In this document: piece by piece, positions 27,523 through 38,440 of the stretch
How the letters are laid out: the number at the start of each line of letters is the position of its first letter
Position numbering within the stretch: the stretch's first letter is position 1
From: Hyphomicrobiales bacterium
GTDB lineage: Bacteria; Pseudomonadota; Alphaproteobacteria; Rhizobiales; Methylopilaceae
DNA: 64,000 nucleotides
Direction of reading: 5' to 3'
Assembly: GCA_022842205.1 (NCBI GenBank)
Contig: JALHQA010000003.1
Span: forward strand, 124,001 to 188,000
Translations under genes and position numbers: made by a program
The notes under the pieces: generated by a model
Seen by the model: the letters and a program-made list of their open reading frames with translations, nothing else
What the model was told of the DNA's origin: nothing
Database searches by the model: none

Positions 27523-27945
27523 GTGGACGACCCCCACAATCTCGCACGCTTTGTCGAAGGTCAGCGCGACAGCCACGAGCTCGCACTAACCGAGCTTCGC
27601 GACGGCAGAAAGCGGTCGCACTGGATGTGGTACGTATTTCCGCAGATCGCGGGGCTTGGCGACAGTGCGATGTCGCAGCTATACGCCATTCAGTCGATGA
27701 GTGAAGCTCGCGCATATCTCGTGCACCCCGTCCTCGGGCCTCGCCTGATTGCATGCACACAGGCCGTGAACGTCGTCACCGGGCGGACCGCGCACGAGAT
27801 ATTCGGCAGCCCGGACGATATGAAATTTCAATCCTGCATGACGCTCTTTGCTGCCGCATCTCCAGAAACGCCTGCCTTCGGCGAAGCCCTGAACAAATAC
27901 TACGGCGCGCCGGATGCGCGCACTCTCCGAGCGCTTGGCATGTAA
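27523..27945 (+). CDS. DUF1810 family protein
   Basis: 140-residue DUF1810 protein. It has NLARFVEGQRDSH at the start, HWMWYVFPQIAGLG and CMTLFAAASPETPAFGEAL, all typical. Members are found in many bacteria and the function is not established. The start used is GTG at 27523, just after the transpeptidase stop; earlier in-frame starts at 27472 would overlap that gene. It shares no function I can see with its neighbours. Confidence 0.8.
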   Translation: MDDPHNLARFVEGQRDSHELALTELRDGRKRSHWMWYVFPQIAGLGDSAMSQLYAIQSMSEARAYLVHPVLGPRLIACTQAVNVVTGRTAHEIFGSPDDMKFQSCMTLFAAASPETPAFGEALNKYYGAPDARTLRALGM

Positions 27946-27953
27946 GCGTGAAA

Positions 27954-28760
27954 TCAAAGCAGATGCCGGCTCATCACATGATGCAGCGCGATACCGCTTG
28001 CTGTTGCCACGTTGAGGCTGTCGAGACCTGACGCCATCTCGATCCGCACCGTCTCGCAGGCAGCAATCAGGCTTTCGGGCAGCCCCGGCCCTTCGGTGCC
28101 GAACAGCAACGCGGCACGCGGTGGCGGCACGAGGTCCGCAAGAGGCGTCCGGCCCGTCCCGGTAAAAGCCAACGGCGTAAATCCGCGTTCCTTCAGGAAG
28201 GATGCGATATCGATGCCGGTCGGACATCGCGCGAAGGGGATGGTCAGCGCGGCACCGACCGAAACGCGGATGGCTTTTCTGTAAAGCGGGTCGCAGCAAC
28301 CGGAATCCAGCAGAACCGCACTCACTCCGAAAGCCGCGGCATTACGAAAAAGCCCGCCGATATTGTCGTGATTGGAAATGCCGACGGCGACAACGATTGT
28401 GGCCCGATCGGGCAACGTGGCAAGAAGTGCACACGGATTCGCATCGGAAGCGCGCCGTCCCAACGCGAGAATGCCGCGGTGCATATGGAAGCCAGCGACC
28501 GCATCCATGATATCCTGCGATGCCGTATGTACTACAAAATCTTCGCCCATGGCGTCGAAAAGCGGCTTGAGCTTCTCAGCCCGCTTCTCGGCAATCAGGG
28601 CGGAAACGACGCTGTGGTGGCGGCTGGCGACCAAGGTTCGCAGCACCGTTTCTCCCTCGGCGATGAACATCCCTTCCCGGCCCACGAGATCACGCTCGCG
28701 AACGGCGTGAAACGGCTCGATCGCAGGATCGTTAGGGTCGGTGATCGGGATGAAACGCAT
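27954..28760 (-). CDS. SpoU/TrmH-type RNA 2'-O-methyltransferase
   Basis: 268-residue SPOUT methyltransferase. An N-terminal substrate-binding part (GREGMFIAEGETVLRTL) precedes the knotted domain with the three SpoU motifs: NHDNIGGLFRNAAAFG, LLFGTEGPGLPESL and SLNVATASGIALHH. It probably methylates a ribose in rRNA or tRNA; the site cannot be told from sequence. RlmB or a paralogue are possible. Confidence 0.87.
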   Translation of the reverse strand: MRFIPITDPNDPAIEPFHAVRERDLVGREGMFIAEGETVLRTLVASRHHSVVSALIAEKRAEKLKPLFDAMGEDFVVHTASQDIMDAVAGFHMHRGILALGRRASDANPCALLATLPDRATIVVAVGISNHDNIGGLFRNAAAFGVSAVLLDSGCCDPLYRKAIRVSVGAALTIPFARCPTGIDIASFLKERGFTPLAFTGTGRTPLADLVPPPRAALLFGTEGPGLPESLIAACETVRIEMASGLDSLNVATASGIALHHVMSRHLL

Positions 28761-28919
28761 CGGAAGGCTTCAGCCGGCGTCGGGATGACGTCGTTAACAT
28801 GTAGCGCCGCCGGCCTCACGCCGGCGCGCGATTATTGCCAAGAGGAAACACCGCGTCGCGGCACTGGATAGACCAGCGCCGCGCTTGGCAGGTTCCATCG
28901 CGGGCAATTCCGCCCGGGA

Positions 28920-30932
<2,013 letters not shown>

Positions 30933-31081
30933 GTCGTCCGTGTCTCTTCGCGGACCCCTGGGGAGGTCCTCTGAATATAGCGCAACGCCCGCGCAGGATA
31001 ACCATCCGCCGGGCGAATCATATAACCCTTGTCTGCGAACCGGATTAAACGCGGCTTAACCACGCAACCGGCTCGTAGGGT

Positions 31082-32986
31082 TCAGAAACTCCGCGCCGGC
31101 CGTCCGGAAGCGGCTCCAAACCCCTCGATCGAGGCTTCGGTGCCCTCCACCCTGTTCAGCTGGAGCTGGATGTCCTGAAGGCGGGAGAAATTCTCTTCGC
31201 TTGTGTCCAGCCCGAGTGCGGCCTCGGCCGCGCGAAGCTCCTTATGTAACGCATGGGCCTTCTGATGCAAGGCAAGCGCTTGCAGGAAGCCTGTCTCGGC
31301 ATCGAGGTCGTCGGCATGGGAGCCGGCCCACCAGGTTCCGGGGGTCAGCGCCGCCTCCGCACGATCCAGTGCGGCCGACAAACCTGAACGGGCAATGGCG
31401 GCCTCCATCAATTCCGGGCTGTCCGCCTCGCCATGTGCCGCCGCATCGATGGCCGCGCCACGCAATCTCACGAGATCGGGAGAGGTCAGGTCCACCTCGG
31501 ACAGTGTCTCGGCGTGGCGATCGAGCAATTTCGGATGTCTTATCAAAGAGATAAGCATTGCCGCCTCGCGCACCTTGATGCGTGTCCCCATGAGCGACGC
31601 GCTCTGGCGCAGTGTCTGGCTCGCCCGCAGCGGCTCGGCACGATAGCCGGTCCGTGGGCGCCGCTCACCCGGCGCCCTGCCCCGGCGCTCGAAAGGAACC
31701 GGCGCGTTGATAGGCGGCGGCGCGAAGATCTGGAGTTTTTCCGCCATTGCCGTCTGATAGTGCCGCCGCACCGTCTCGTCGCGGATGCCGCGTACGAGAT
31801 CGCCGATCCGCTTCTCCAGCGCCGCGCGCCGCTCGGGCGTGTCGGCCGGCCCGGCGTCCAGTTCGCGCTCCCAGAGGACATCGACCAGCGGCCGCGCCTG
31901 CTGCAGCGCCATTTCGAACGCGCCGCGCCCGGCATTCTTGATCAGATCGTCCGGATCCTGTCCGTCTGGCAGGAAGGCGAAACGAAGCGAGCGGCCCGGC
32001 TTCAGATGCGGTAGCGCGACATCGACCGCCCGGTGCGCCGCCCGCTGCCCGGCTTTGTCGCCATCGAAGCAGAGCACCGGCTCCTCGCCCATGCGCCAAA
32101 GCAGCTCGAGCTGGTTCTCGGTCAAGGCCGTGCCACAGGTGGCAACCGCATTGGCGATGCCCGCCTGCGCCACCGCGATGACATCCATATAGCCTTCGAC
32201 AGCGATCACCGTTCCGGCCTGATGCGCCGACGGGCGCGCGCGATGATGATTGAAGAGCACATTGCCCTTATGGAAGAGCGCCGTTTCGGGGGAATTCAGA
32301 TACTTCGCCTGCGCCTCGGCCTGCATCGCACGTCCGCCGAAGGCAATGACCCGGCCGCGCGCATCGTGAATGGGGAACATGATGCGGTCGCGGAAGCGAT
32401 CGAACGGCTCTGAAATATCCTCGCCGTGAATTATCAGGCCGCAGGCGATCATGGCCTCTTCCGGCACGTTCTGGGCCGCGAGATGCTTTTTTAGCCCGCC
32501 GCGATCGTTAGGCGCGTAGCCAAGCCGGAATTCCGCGCGCGTCGCATCGGTCAGTCCGCGCCGGTCGAGATAGGCGCGCGCCGCCTGCCCGGCTTTGCCC
32601 GCCAGCGCCGCCTCGAAATATTTCGCCGCCATGTCCATGACGTCGTTCAGGGTCCGGCGGCGCTCGGCGCGCTCCTGTTCCTCGGGCGCGGATTTAGGAA
32701 TCTCAAGCCCCGCCTGACCCGCCAGCCGCTCCACGGCTTCGGGGAAGGACACGCCTTCCGTCTCCATGAGAAAGCGGAAGATGTCTCCGTGCTTGCCACT
32801 TGAGAAGCAATGATAAAAGCCCTTCGCGTCGTTCACGAAAAAGCTCGCCGTCTTCTCCTTGTTGAACGGAGATAGCCCGGCCCATTCGCGCCCCTGCTTC
32901 TTGAGCTTCACCCGGCGGCCGACGACTTCCGACACCGGAAGCCGGGCGCGAATCTCGTCGAGGAATTCGGGAGTGAAGCGGGACAT
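31082..32986 (-). CDS. dnaG: DNA primase DnaG
   Basis: 634-residue primase that lays RNA primers at the replication fork. The N-terminal zinc-finger region reads SPFNKEKTASFFVND and FYHCFSSGKHGD, so three of the four zinc ligands are replaced, as is usual in this class. The catalytic TOPRIM domain holds VIAVEGYMDVIAVAQ and LCFDGDKAGQRAA. The C-terminal helicase-binding part completes the length. It lies 149 bases upstream of rpoD. Confidence 0.97.
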   Translation of the reverse strand: MSRFTPEFLDEIRARLPVSEVVGRRVKLKKQGREWAGLSPFNKEKTASFFVNDAKGFYHCFSSGKHGDIFRFLMETEGVSFPEAVERLAGQAGLEIPKSAPEEQERAERRRTLNDVMDMAAKYFEAALAGKAGQAARAYLDRRGLTDATRAEFRLGYAPNDRGGLKKHLAAQNVPEEAMIACGLIIHGEDISEPFDRFRDRIMFPIHDARGRVIAFGGRAMQAEAQAKYLNSPETALFHKGNVLFNHHRARPSAHQAGTVIAVEGYMDVIAVAQAGIANAVATCGTALTENQLELLWRMGEEPVLCFDGDKAGQRAAHRAVDVALPHLKPGRSLRFAFLPDGQDPDDLIKNAGRGAFEMALQQARPLVDVLWERELDAGPADTPERRAALEKRIGDLVRGIRDETVRRHYQTAMAEKLQIFAPPPINAPVPFERRGRAPGERRPRTGYRAEPLRASQTLRQSASLMGTRIKVREAAMLISLIRHPKLLDRHAETLSEVDLTSPDLVRLRGAAIDAAAHGEADSPELMEAAIARSGLSAALDRAEAALTPGTWWAGSHADDLDAETGFLQALALHQKAHALHKELRAAEAALGLDTSEENFSRLQDIQLQLNRVEGTEASIEGFGAASGRPARSF

Positions 32987-33120
32987 ATGCGTCTATAGCA
33001 CCGCGAATCACCAAGCCGGCAAAAGCTTCTGCCGACCAACACATATGTCCCGGTTTCCACAGCGTTCGCGGGTCTGTTCCGCAGCCTCAAGTGCACTATC
33101 CTCCCAAGTGGAGGCATCAA

Positions 33121-33570
33121 ATGTACAAACACATCCTCATCCCAACGGACGGTTCGGATTTTTCCCGCAAGGGCGTCGATCACGGTCTGGCGCTGGCGAA
33201 AACCGTCGGCAGCAAGGCGACCGTGCTGATCGTCACGGAACCCTTCCCGCTTCACATCACCTCGGCTGATCTGGCCGGAATGCTCGGCCCGCACGGCATC
33301 GAGAAATATGAGCGCCAGCAGCAGTCCTTTGCCGAAGAAATATTCGCGCCGATCCGCCAGCGGGCGTCGGAACTGGGCATCTCCATCGAGACACTGCACG
33401 AAGGCGATGGCTACCCAGGGGAGATCATTCTCAAAACGGCGAAAGAGCGTGTGTGCGACCTGATCGTGGTTTCATCCCACGGCCGGCGGGGCATTGCGCG
33501 ACTGTTCCTCGGCAGCCAGGCCCAGCAGGTCGTTCAGACCTCTCCGGTGCCTGTACTCGTCGTAAAGTGA
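33121..33570 (+). CDS. Universal stress protein (UspA family), first of a tandem pair
   Basis: 149-residue single-domain Usp. It begins MYKHILIPTDGSDFSRKGVD and ends with the nucleotide-binding signature SSHGRRGIARLFLGSQ followed by PVPVLVVK. These are induced by stress and bind ATP in many members. A GGAGG site precedes the start at 33121. It is 69 bases from a close paralogue. Confidence 0.92.
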   Translation: MYKHILIPTDGSDFSRKGVDHGLALAKTVGSKATVLIVTEPFPLHITSADLAGMLGPHGIEKYERQQQSFAEEIFAPIRQRASELGISIETLHEGDGYPGEIILKTAKERVCDLIVVSSHGRRGIARLFLGSQAQQVVQTSPVPVLVVK

Positions 33571-33638
33571 CGGGTGGATTGCCGCAGGAACAACAAGCAC
33601 CACATCAGGACATGCGGCGCGTTTCCTGGGAGGCGCGG

Positions 33639-34091
33639 ATGTATGGCCGTATCCTGATACCGACAGACGGTTCCGACTTCGCGCGCAAGGGAGTCGACCA
33701 TGGGCTCGAACTCGCGGAGAAACTCGGCAGCGCGGTGACCGCATTAATGGTGACGGAGCCTTACCCGCTTTACGCCACCTCCGCGCACCTCGCCTTTGCG
33801 CCCGCTTCCAGCGAAATCGACAGATATGAGGCATCGCAGCGTGCCTTCGCAGGAACCGTTCTGGAAGCTGTTAGGCAGGAGGCGGAAAAACGCGGCGTGA
33901 CCATCGAGACCATCCATCTCACCAAGGAGCTCCCGTCCGAAGCGATACTGCAAACAGCGATCGAACGCGGGTGCGATCTCATCGTCATGGCCTCGCACGG
34001 CCGGCGCGGCATCGTCCGGCTGCTGCTCGGCAGCCAGACGTCGCAAGTGCTGCACGGCACCAGGGTTCCCGTTCTCGTGGTGCGCAACTAG
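33639..34091 (+). CDS. Universal stress protein (UspA family), second of a tandem pair
   Basis: 150-residue paralogue of the preceding gene, with MYGRILIPTDGSDFARKGVD at the start and ASHGRRGIVRLLLGSQ near the end. Similarity along the whole length points to tandem duplication. The start at 33639 follows GGGAGG; the frame is open further upstream but lacks conserved residues. The terminal CTAG is shared with the minus-strand permease gene. Confidence 0.92.
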   Translation: MYGRILIPTDGSDFARKGVDHGLELAEKLGSAVTALMVTEPYPLYATSAHLAFAPASSEIDRYEASQRAFAGTVLEAVRQEAEKRGVTIETIHLTKELPSEAILQTAIERGCDLIVMASHGRRGIVRLLLGSQTSQVLHGTRVPVLVVRN

Positions 34092-34774
34092 GCGCGCACG
34101 AGATGACGGTTCCAGCGCCTTTCGACGAAGCGGAATCCCTGCACCATGATGAATGACAGCAAGAGATAGATCGCCCCCGCCGCGGTGAAGATTTCGACCG
34201 GCGTGTAGGTCTTGGCTATGATCGTGCGCGCCATGCCGGTCAGTTCCAGCAGGGTGATGGTCGAGGCCAGCGCGGAGCCCTTCAGCATCAGGATGACCTC
34301 ATTGCCGTAGGCGGGCCAGGCAATGCGCGCCGCGCGAGGCAGTATAATGCGGCGGAAGGCCGTGTAGCGCGACATGCCAAGCGCGCGTGTCGCCTCGATC
34401 TCGCCGACGGGCACGGCCTGGATCGCACCGCGCAGGATCTCCGCGATATAGCCTCCCGTGTGCATGGACATTGTAATGACGGCACACCAATATGGCTCGC
34501 GCAGGATCGGCCACAGCACGCTGTTGCGTATAAACTCGAACTGGCTGAGCCCGTAATAGACGAGGAAAAGCTGCACCAGCAGCGGCGTGCCGCGGAAGAA
34601 GAAGATATAGGCGTAGGGAAACGCTGCGATCAGCGGGTTCCGCGACAGCCGTCCGACCGCCAGCGGCAGCGCGATGACGACACCGAGTATGCCCGACACC
34701 AGGACGAGCTGCACGGACAGAACCGCACCCGTAAGGAGTTGCGGGAGATACTCCCACATCAGCGCGACGTTCAT
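34088..34774 (-). CDS. Polar amino-acid ABC transporter permease (HisM type)
   Basis: 228-residue HisM/GlnP-type permease with about five membrane segments. The EAA loop reads GEIEATRALGMSRYTAFRRIILPRA, the docking site for the ATPase. It partners with the next gene as a heterodimeric membrane channel for basic or polar amino acids. The upstream gene's stop overlaps its start (ATGA). Confidence 0.9.
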   Translation of the reverse strand: MNVALMWEYLPQLLTGAVLSVQLVLVSGILGVVIALPLAVGRLSRNPLIAAFPYAYIFFFRGTPLLVQLFLVYYGLSQFEFIRNSVLWPILREPYWCAVITMSMHTGGYIAEILRGAIQAVPVGEIEATRALGMSRYTAFRRIILPRAARIAWPAYGNEVILMLKGSALASTITLLELTGMARTIIAKTYTPVEIFTAAGAIYLLLSFIMVQGFRFVERRWNRHLVRA

Positions 34775-35463
34775 GCGTGCGCCCTCCTGATGCCCCGGTT
34801 GGCCCGGCGTTCCAGGAATTGCAGGGTGATCATCGCCACGATCGTGATGCCGAGATAGATGCAGGCCGCAGCGAGATAGAAGGTGAAGGGAGCCTTCGTG
34901 ACACTGGTCGCCACCGAGGCCTTGCGCATGATCTCCTCGAGGCCGATGACCGAAACCAGCGCCGTGTCCTTCATCATCACCATGAAAAGATTGCCGAGGC
35001 CCGGCAGGGCGATGCGCCAGAGCTGCGGCAGGATAAGGCGGCGAAAGATGTACGGCCTGGACAGTCCAAGCGCGAGGCCGGCCTCATACTGGCCGCGCGG
35101 GATGGTCAGGAGCGCCCCGCGAAACACCTCGGTCGCGTAAGCCCCGAAGCAAATGCCGAGCGCAAGCGTACCCGCGGCAAACGGATTGAGCTCGACAAAG
35201 CCACCGCCGAACCAGCCCGAGATCGTCGTCAATACGCCTGTCGAGCCAAAATAGATAAGCAGAACGACGACCAGTTCCGGCACGCCACGGAAGATCGTCG
35301 AATAGACGTCGCCAAGCCAGAAAAACAGCCTGTTGCGCGACGACTTCAGGATTGCGCCGAAAAGGCCGAGCGACAACCCAAGGATCAGCGACGCGAAGGC
35401 GAGCTTCAGCGTCATCCATGTGCCGAGCAGAAGCTGCGGCCCAAAACCATGCAGATCGATCAT
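34771..35463 (-). CDS. Polar amino-acid ABC transporter permease (HisQ type)
   Basis: 230-residue HisQ/GlnP-type permease with the EAA loop GQYEAGLALGLSRPYIFRRLILPQ and the typical FRGVPELVVVLLIYFG segment. It forms the channel together with the HisM-type protein. It is coupled to that gene by a four-base overlap and lies 52 bases after the binding-protein gene. Confidence 0.9.
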   Translation of the reverse strand: MIDLHGFGPQLLLGTWMTLKLAFASLILGLSLGLFGAILKSSRNRLFFWLGDVYSTIFRGVPELVVVLLIYFGSTGVLTTISGWFGGGFVELNPFAAGTLALGICFGAYATEVFRGALLTIPRGQYEAGLALGLSRPYIFRRLILPQLWRIALPGLGNLFMVMMKDTALVSVIGLEEIMRKASVATSVTKAPFTFYLAAACIYLGITIVAMITLQFLERRANRGIRRAHA

Positions 35464-35515
35464 CTGCCCCCGTGGATGTCGGAAGGGGCCGCTCGCGCAG
35501 CCCCTTCGACCAATC

Positions 35516-36265
35516 TTAGCGGATCGAGAACGGGAAGTACTTCTTGTTGATTTCCTCGTACTTGCCGCTGTCGATCACGGCCTTGAGGGCCGTGTTCAGC
35601 TTGGCGAGCAGTTCGGTATCTTCCTTGCGGACCGCGATGCCGATCTTGTCGTCATCGAACACCGGATCGCCCTTGAACTCGAAGTTCTTTCCGGTGTCGC
35701 TCTGCAGCCAGTCATAGGCGACGAACACGTCGGCCAGGACGGCATCGGTGCGGCCGGCATCGAGATCGAGCCAGGCGTTTTCCTGCGTGTCGTAAAGCTT
35801 CACATCGACGCCGGGCGCGTTCTTCTCCAGCCATTCGGCCGAAATCGTCGCGCGCTGCGCCCCGACGGACTTGCCCTTGAGGCCTTCCGCCGTGATGTCG
35901 AGATCGGCACCCTTCTTGCCGACATATTGAAGCTTGTTGCGATAGTAGGGATCTGTGAAGCTCACCGCCTTCTGGCGTTCCTCGGTGATGGACATCGAGG
36001 CCACGACGAAATCGAACTTCTTGTTCTGCAGCGCTGGAATCATGCCGTCCCAGTCCTGCCCCACGACCGTGCAATCCGCCTTCATCTCGGCGCAGATCGC
36101 CATCGCGATATCAATGTCGAAGCCGACAATGTTGCCGCTCGTGTCCTTTGTATTGAACGGAGGATACGCGCCCTCCGAACCGACCTTGTAGCTTTCGGCC
36201 GAAGCGGCCGAAACGGTTAGCGCAAGCGCCAGCGTCGCCGCGGAAAGAATACGCACTATCATCAC
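35516..36265 (-). CDS. Lysine/arginine/ornithine-type periplasmic binding protein
   Basis: 249-residue family 3 solute-binding protein. A signal peptide (ending VSAASA) is followed by YKVGSEGAYPPFNTKDTSGN and VGFDIDIAMAICAEM, the usual opening of LAO/HisJ/ArtJ proteins. It captures a basic or polar amino acid for the import system. The start is read as GTG at 36265 with GGGAG upstream, overlapping the ATPase stop; ATG at 36262 is equally possible. Confidence 0.9.
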   Translation of the reverse strand: MMIVRILSAATLALALTVSAASAESYKVGSEGAYPPFNTKDTSGNIVGFDIDIAMAICAEMKADCTVVGQDWDGMIPALQNKKFDFVVASMSITEERQKAVSFTDPYYRNKLQYVGKKGADLDITAEGLKGKSVGAQRATISAEWLEKNAPGVDVKLYDTQENAWLDLDAGRTDAVLADVFVAYDWLQSDTGKNFEFKGDPVFDDDKIGIAVRKEDTELLAKLNTALKAVIDSGKYEEINKKYFPFSIR

Positions 36266-37053
36266 ACTACCAGCTCCCTCTTGTTGTCTTCACGGTGCGC
36301 CGCCATGAACTGGCGGCAGCGGGCCGACTTCGGATTGTCGAACACCTCTTTCGGCGTGCCTTCTTCCTCGATCCGGCCGGCATGCAGAAAAATCGTCCGG
36401 GTCGAAACGTTGCGGGCGAAGCGCATCTCATGCGTGACAAGCAGCATCGTCCGCCCTTCCTGCGCCAGAGCCTGAATGACGCCCAGGACTTCCCCGACCA
36501 TCTCCGGGTCCAGCGACGATGTCGGCTCGTCGAACAATATGATCTTCGGCTCCATCGCCAGTGTACGGGCAATGGCGGCGCGCTGCTGCTGACCGCCGGA
36601 CAGCATCATCGGATAGCTCTGCGCCTTGTCGGCCATGCCGACTTTCCGCAGAAGCGCCTCGGCGCGCGCGAGCGCTTCGGCCCGCTTGAGACCGAGAACC
36701 TGTATGGGCGCCTCGATGATGTTCTCGATCACCGTCATGTGCGGCCAGAGATTGAAATTCTGGAAGACGAAGCCGAGATCGGCGCGCAACCGCGCGATCT
36801 GCTTGCTGTCGCTCGCCGAAAGCTCGCCGCTCTTGTCGCGCTTCAGGCTGATTTCCTCGCCGTGGAGGATGATCTGCCCTTCGTTCGGATGCTCGAGCAG
36901 ATTGAGACAGCGCAGCAGCGTGCTCTTCCCGGAGCCCGATGTACCGATGATCGAGATGACATCGCCGGTGCGGGCCTCGATATCGATGCCTTTCAAAACT
37001 TCCAGCGCGCCGTAACGCTTGGTGATCCCTCGCGCGGCAAGCGCCGGGGCCAT
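36262..37053 (-). CDS. Polar amino-acid ABC transporter ATP-binding protein (HisP type)
   Basis: 263-residue ATPase. Walker A is GTSGSGKST, the signature LSGGQQQR and Walker B IILFDEPTSSLDPE, with H-loop THEMRFA. It energises import through the HisQ/HisM pair. The four genes form one operon on the minus strand in the order ATPase, binding protein, HisQ-type, HisM-type. The start is read as ATG at 37053; GTG at 37086 would add 11 residues and has no clear ribosome binding site. Confidence 0.9.
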   Translation of the reverse strand: MAPALAARGITKRYGALEVLKGIDIEARTGDVISIIGTSGSGKSTLLRCLNLLEHPNEGQIILHGEEISLKRDKSGELSASDSKQIARLRADLGFVFQNFNLWPHMTVIENIIEAPIQVLGLKRAEALARAEALLRKVGMADKAQSYPMMLSGGQQQRAAIARTLAMEPKIILFDEPTSSLDPEMVGEVLGVIQALAQEGRTMLLVTHEMRFARNVSTRTIFLHAGRIEEEGTPKEVFDNPKSARCRQFMAAHREDNKRELVV

Positions 37054-37161
37054 CGCCTCTTCTGGCAGGACACACGCTCCTTTCACGAAATCAGTCTGTT
37101 CAACGCGAAAGCTTGAGTCAATTCACCCAAAAGCTGCAATCTCCGTGCCTGGGACGCAAAA

Positions 37162-37191
37162 AAGCCCGGCGCTGAGGCCGGGCTTTTCAAA
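37162..37191 (-). terminator. Hairpin terminator after cspA
   Basis: AAGCCCGGC (37162-37170) pairs with GCCGGGCTT (37177-37185). Read on the minus strand it is followed by six T. It lies about 35 bases after the cspA stop, which it probably ends before the amino-acid transporter genes. Confidence 0.85.
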
Positions 37192-37223
37192 GGATGCCGG
37201 AGTGAAGCCTCCGACGGTCTTTC

Positions 37224-37430
37224 TCAGACCGTCTTGAGATTCGCGGCCTTGGACTTGCCGCGGTCGGCGACGACCTCGAACTCGACCTTCTGGCCTTCGT
37301 TCAGGCTGTAGATGCCGGCCTGCTCAAGAGCCGTGGCGTGGACGAAAACGTCCGGTCCGCCGCTGTCCGGCTGAATGAAGCCGTAGCCCTTCTGCGAATT
37401 GTAGAACTTCACCGTACCCGTAGTAGCCAT
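37224..37430 (-). CDS. cspA: Cold shock protein (CspA family)
   Basis: 68-residue single-stranded nucleic-acid binder. Both RNP motifs are present (KGYGFIQ and VFVHATAL). It opens [15 protein letters not shown]. These proteins destabilise RNA structure and often are cold-induced. TAAGGAGG precedes the ATG, and a perfect hairpin lies a few bases further upstream in the leader. Confidence 0.96.
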   Translation of the reverse strand: MATTGTVKFYNSQKGYGFIQPDSGGPDVFVHATALEQAGIYSLNEGQKVEFEVVADRGKSKAANLKTV

Positions 37431-37449
37431 TGTCTGGCCTCCTTAAGAA

Positions 37450-37468
37450 GCATGCCCGACAGGCATGC
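37450..37468 (-). promoter_or_regulatory. Hairpin in the cspA leader
   Basis: GCATGCC (37450-37456) and GGCATGC (37462-37468) form a seven-pair stem with a five-base loop. On the minus strand it ends a few bases before the TAAGGAGG ribosome binding site. It could affect leader stability or translation with temperature. The hairpin is seen; the role is inferred. Confidence 0.5.
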
Positions 37469-37625
37469 GCCGCAACATCGAATTTGGAAAACACGCTTGC
37501 AGCACTCAAGGCAGACAAGGCAGGCCAAAATTCGTCGATGCCGAAGCAGTGCGCTTCAGCTGCCTCTAAATGGAGCACCCGCTTCCGGATGGCAAGGATC
37601 GAAAATCCGGTTTGAGACGCTCTCC

Positions 37626-38261
37626 TCAGCTCTGAAACACGCGGCGGATGTAGTCGCGATAGAGTAAAATCTGGCGGGGCAGAATCGACGGATCCTGAAA
37701 CACACGCCCGAGAATTAGACCTCCCTCGACGAGCGCCGCCGCCATGTCGGCAAGCGCTTCGAGATCGGGGGCATCTTCCGGCGGATGGCGCTTCGCAATG
37801 ACATCGAAACGTGAGCGGAAGCGTTTCCGCCAGAATTGAAATGATTCCGCATTAAGGTCGCGGATAGCCTGGTCGAAGAGCTGGTCCTGATAGCAGAAAC
37901 TGGCGGCGAGGCAGCCGGGGTGATGCTCGGGCAAATCGCCGAGCATTTCCGCGAACAGCTTCAGACCGACGAGCAGGCCGTGCAGCGGATCATCATGCAG
38001 TTCGTCGCCGCGCCGGAATATGCCTTCGACCACATCCGCATCCGCACGCATGTAACGCTGCATCATGGAACGGGCGAGGTCGTTCTTGTCCCTGAAATGA
38101 TAAAAGAAGCCGGACTTTGTAATGCCAACGGCCACGATCAGTTCCTCGATCGAGGTCGCGTGGAAGCCCTTGGCCAGCACCGCGCGCTCCGCGGCTTCCA
38201 GCAGCCGTTCGCGCGTATCGTGCCTTTTCGGCGTCTTTTCCAGGGTGGCGGACTGTACCAT
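37626..38261 (-). CDS. TetR/AcrR-family regulator
   Basis: 211-residue TetR-type repressor. The N-terminal helix-turn-helix reads TRERLLEAAERAVLAKGFHATS, then ITKSGFFYHFRDKNDLARSM. The C-terminal ligand domain is of the AcrR kind (LKLFAEMLGDLPEHHPGCLAASF), and its CLA cysteine might sense a reactive compound. The start at 38261 (MVQSATLEK) is chosen because conserved residues follow; the frame extends to 38345. A palindrome covers that start codon. Confidence 0.85.
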   Translation of the reverse strand: MVQSATLEKTPKRHDTRERLLEAAERAVLAKGFHATSIEELIVAVGITKSGFFYHFRDKNDLARSMMQRYMRADADVVEGIFRRGDELHDDPLHGLLVGLKLFAEMLGDLPEHHPGCLAASFCYQDQLFDQAIRDLNAESFQFWRKRFRSRFDVIAKRHPPEDAPDLEALADMAAALVEGGLILGRVFQDPSILPRQILLYRDYIRRVFQS

Positions 38262-38270
38262 GGGTACAGT
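38252..38270. promoter_or_regulatory. Palindrome over the TetR start codon, probable operator
   Basis: ACTGTACC and GGTACAGT form a near-perfect inverted repeat, ACTGTACCATGGGTACAGT, that contains the start codon on the minus strand. TetR-family operators are such short inverted repeats. Placed here, a bound repressor would block its own gene's transcription or translation start. Seen in the sequence; binding is inferred. Confidence 0.55.
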
Positions 38271-38440
38271 CTCTGCCCGATCTATGTTTCCGGAGTATTT
38301 CGAGCGGCCGTATGGCGCCCCCAAGCCACTGTTTTCAGACGGCAATCAATTAATTCCTCAACTGGACCACGGGATTTCTAGCCTCGCGGAGAGCCCTCCC
38401 CTAGCTTCCGCGCCGGGTGGAAAGCTTTTTGGAGGGCCTG

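Noticed and set aside
38262-38440. SAM-type riboswitch upstream of the homocysteine methyltransferase gene
   Set aside because: No recognised SAM or SAH riboswitch structure could be traced; the gap holds only the operator-like palindrome.
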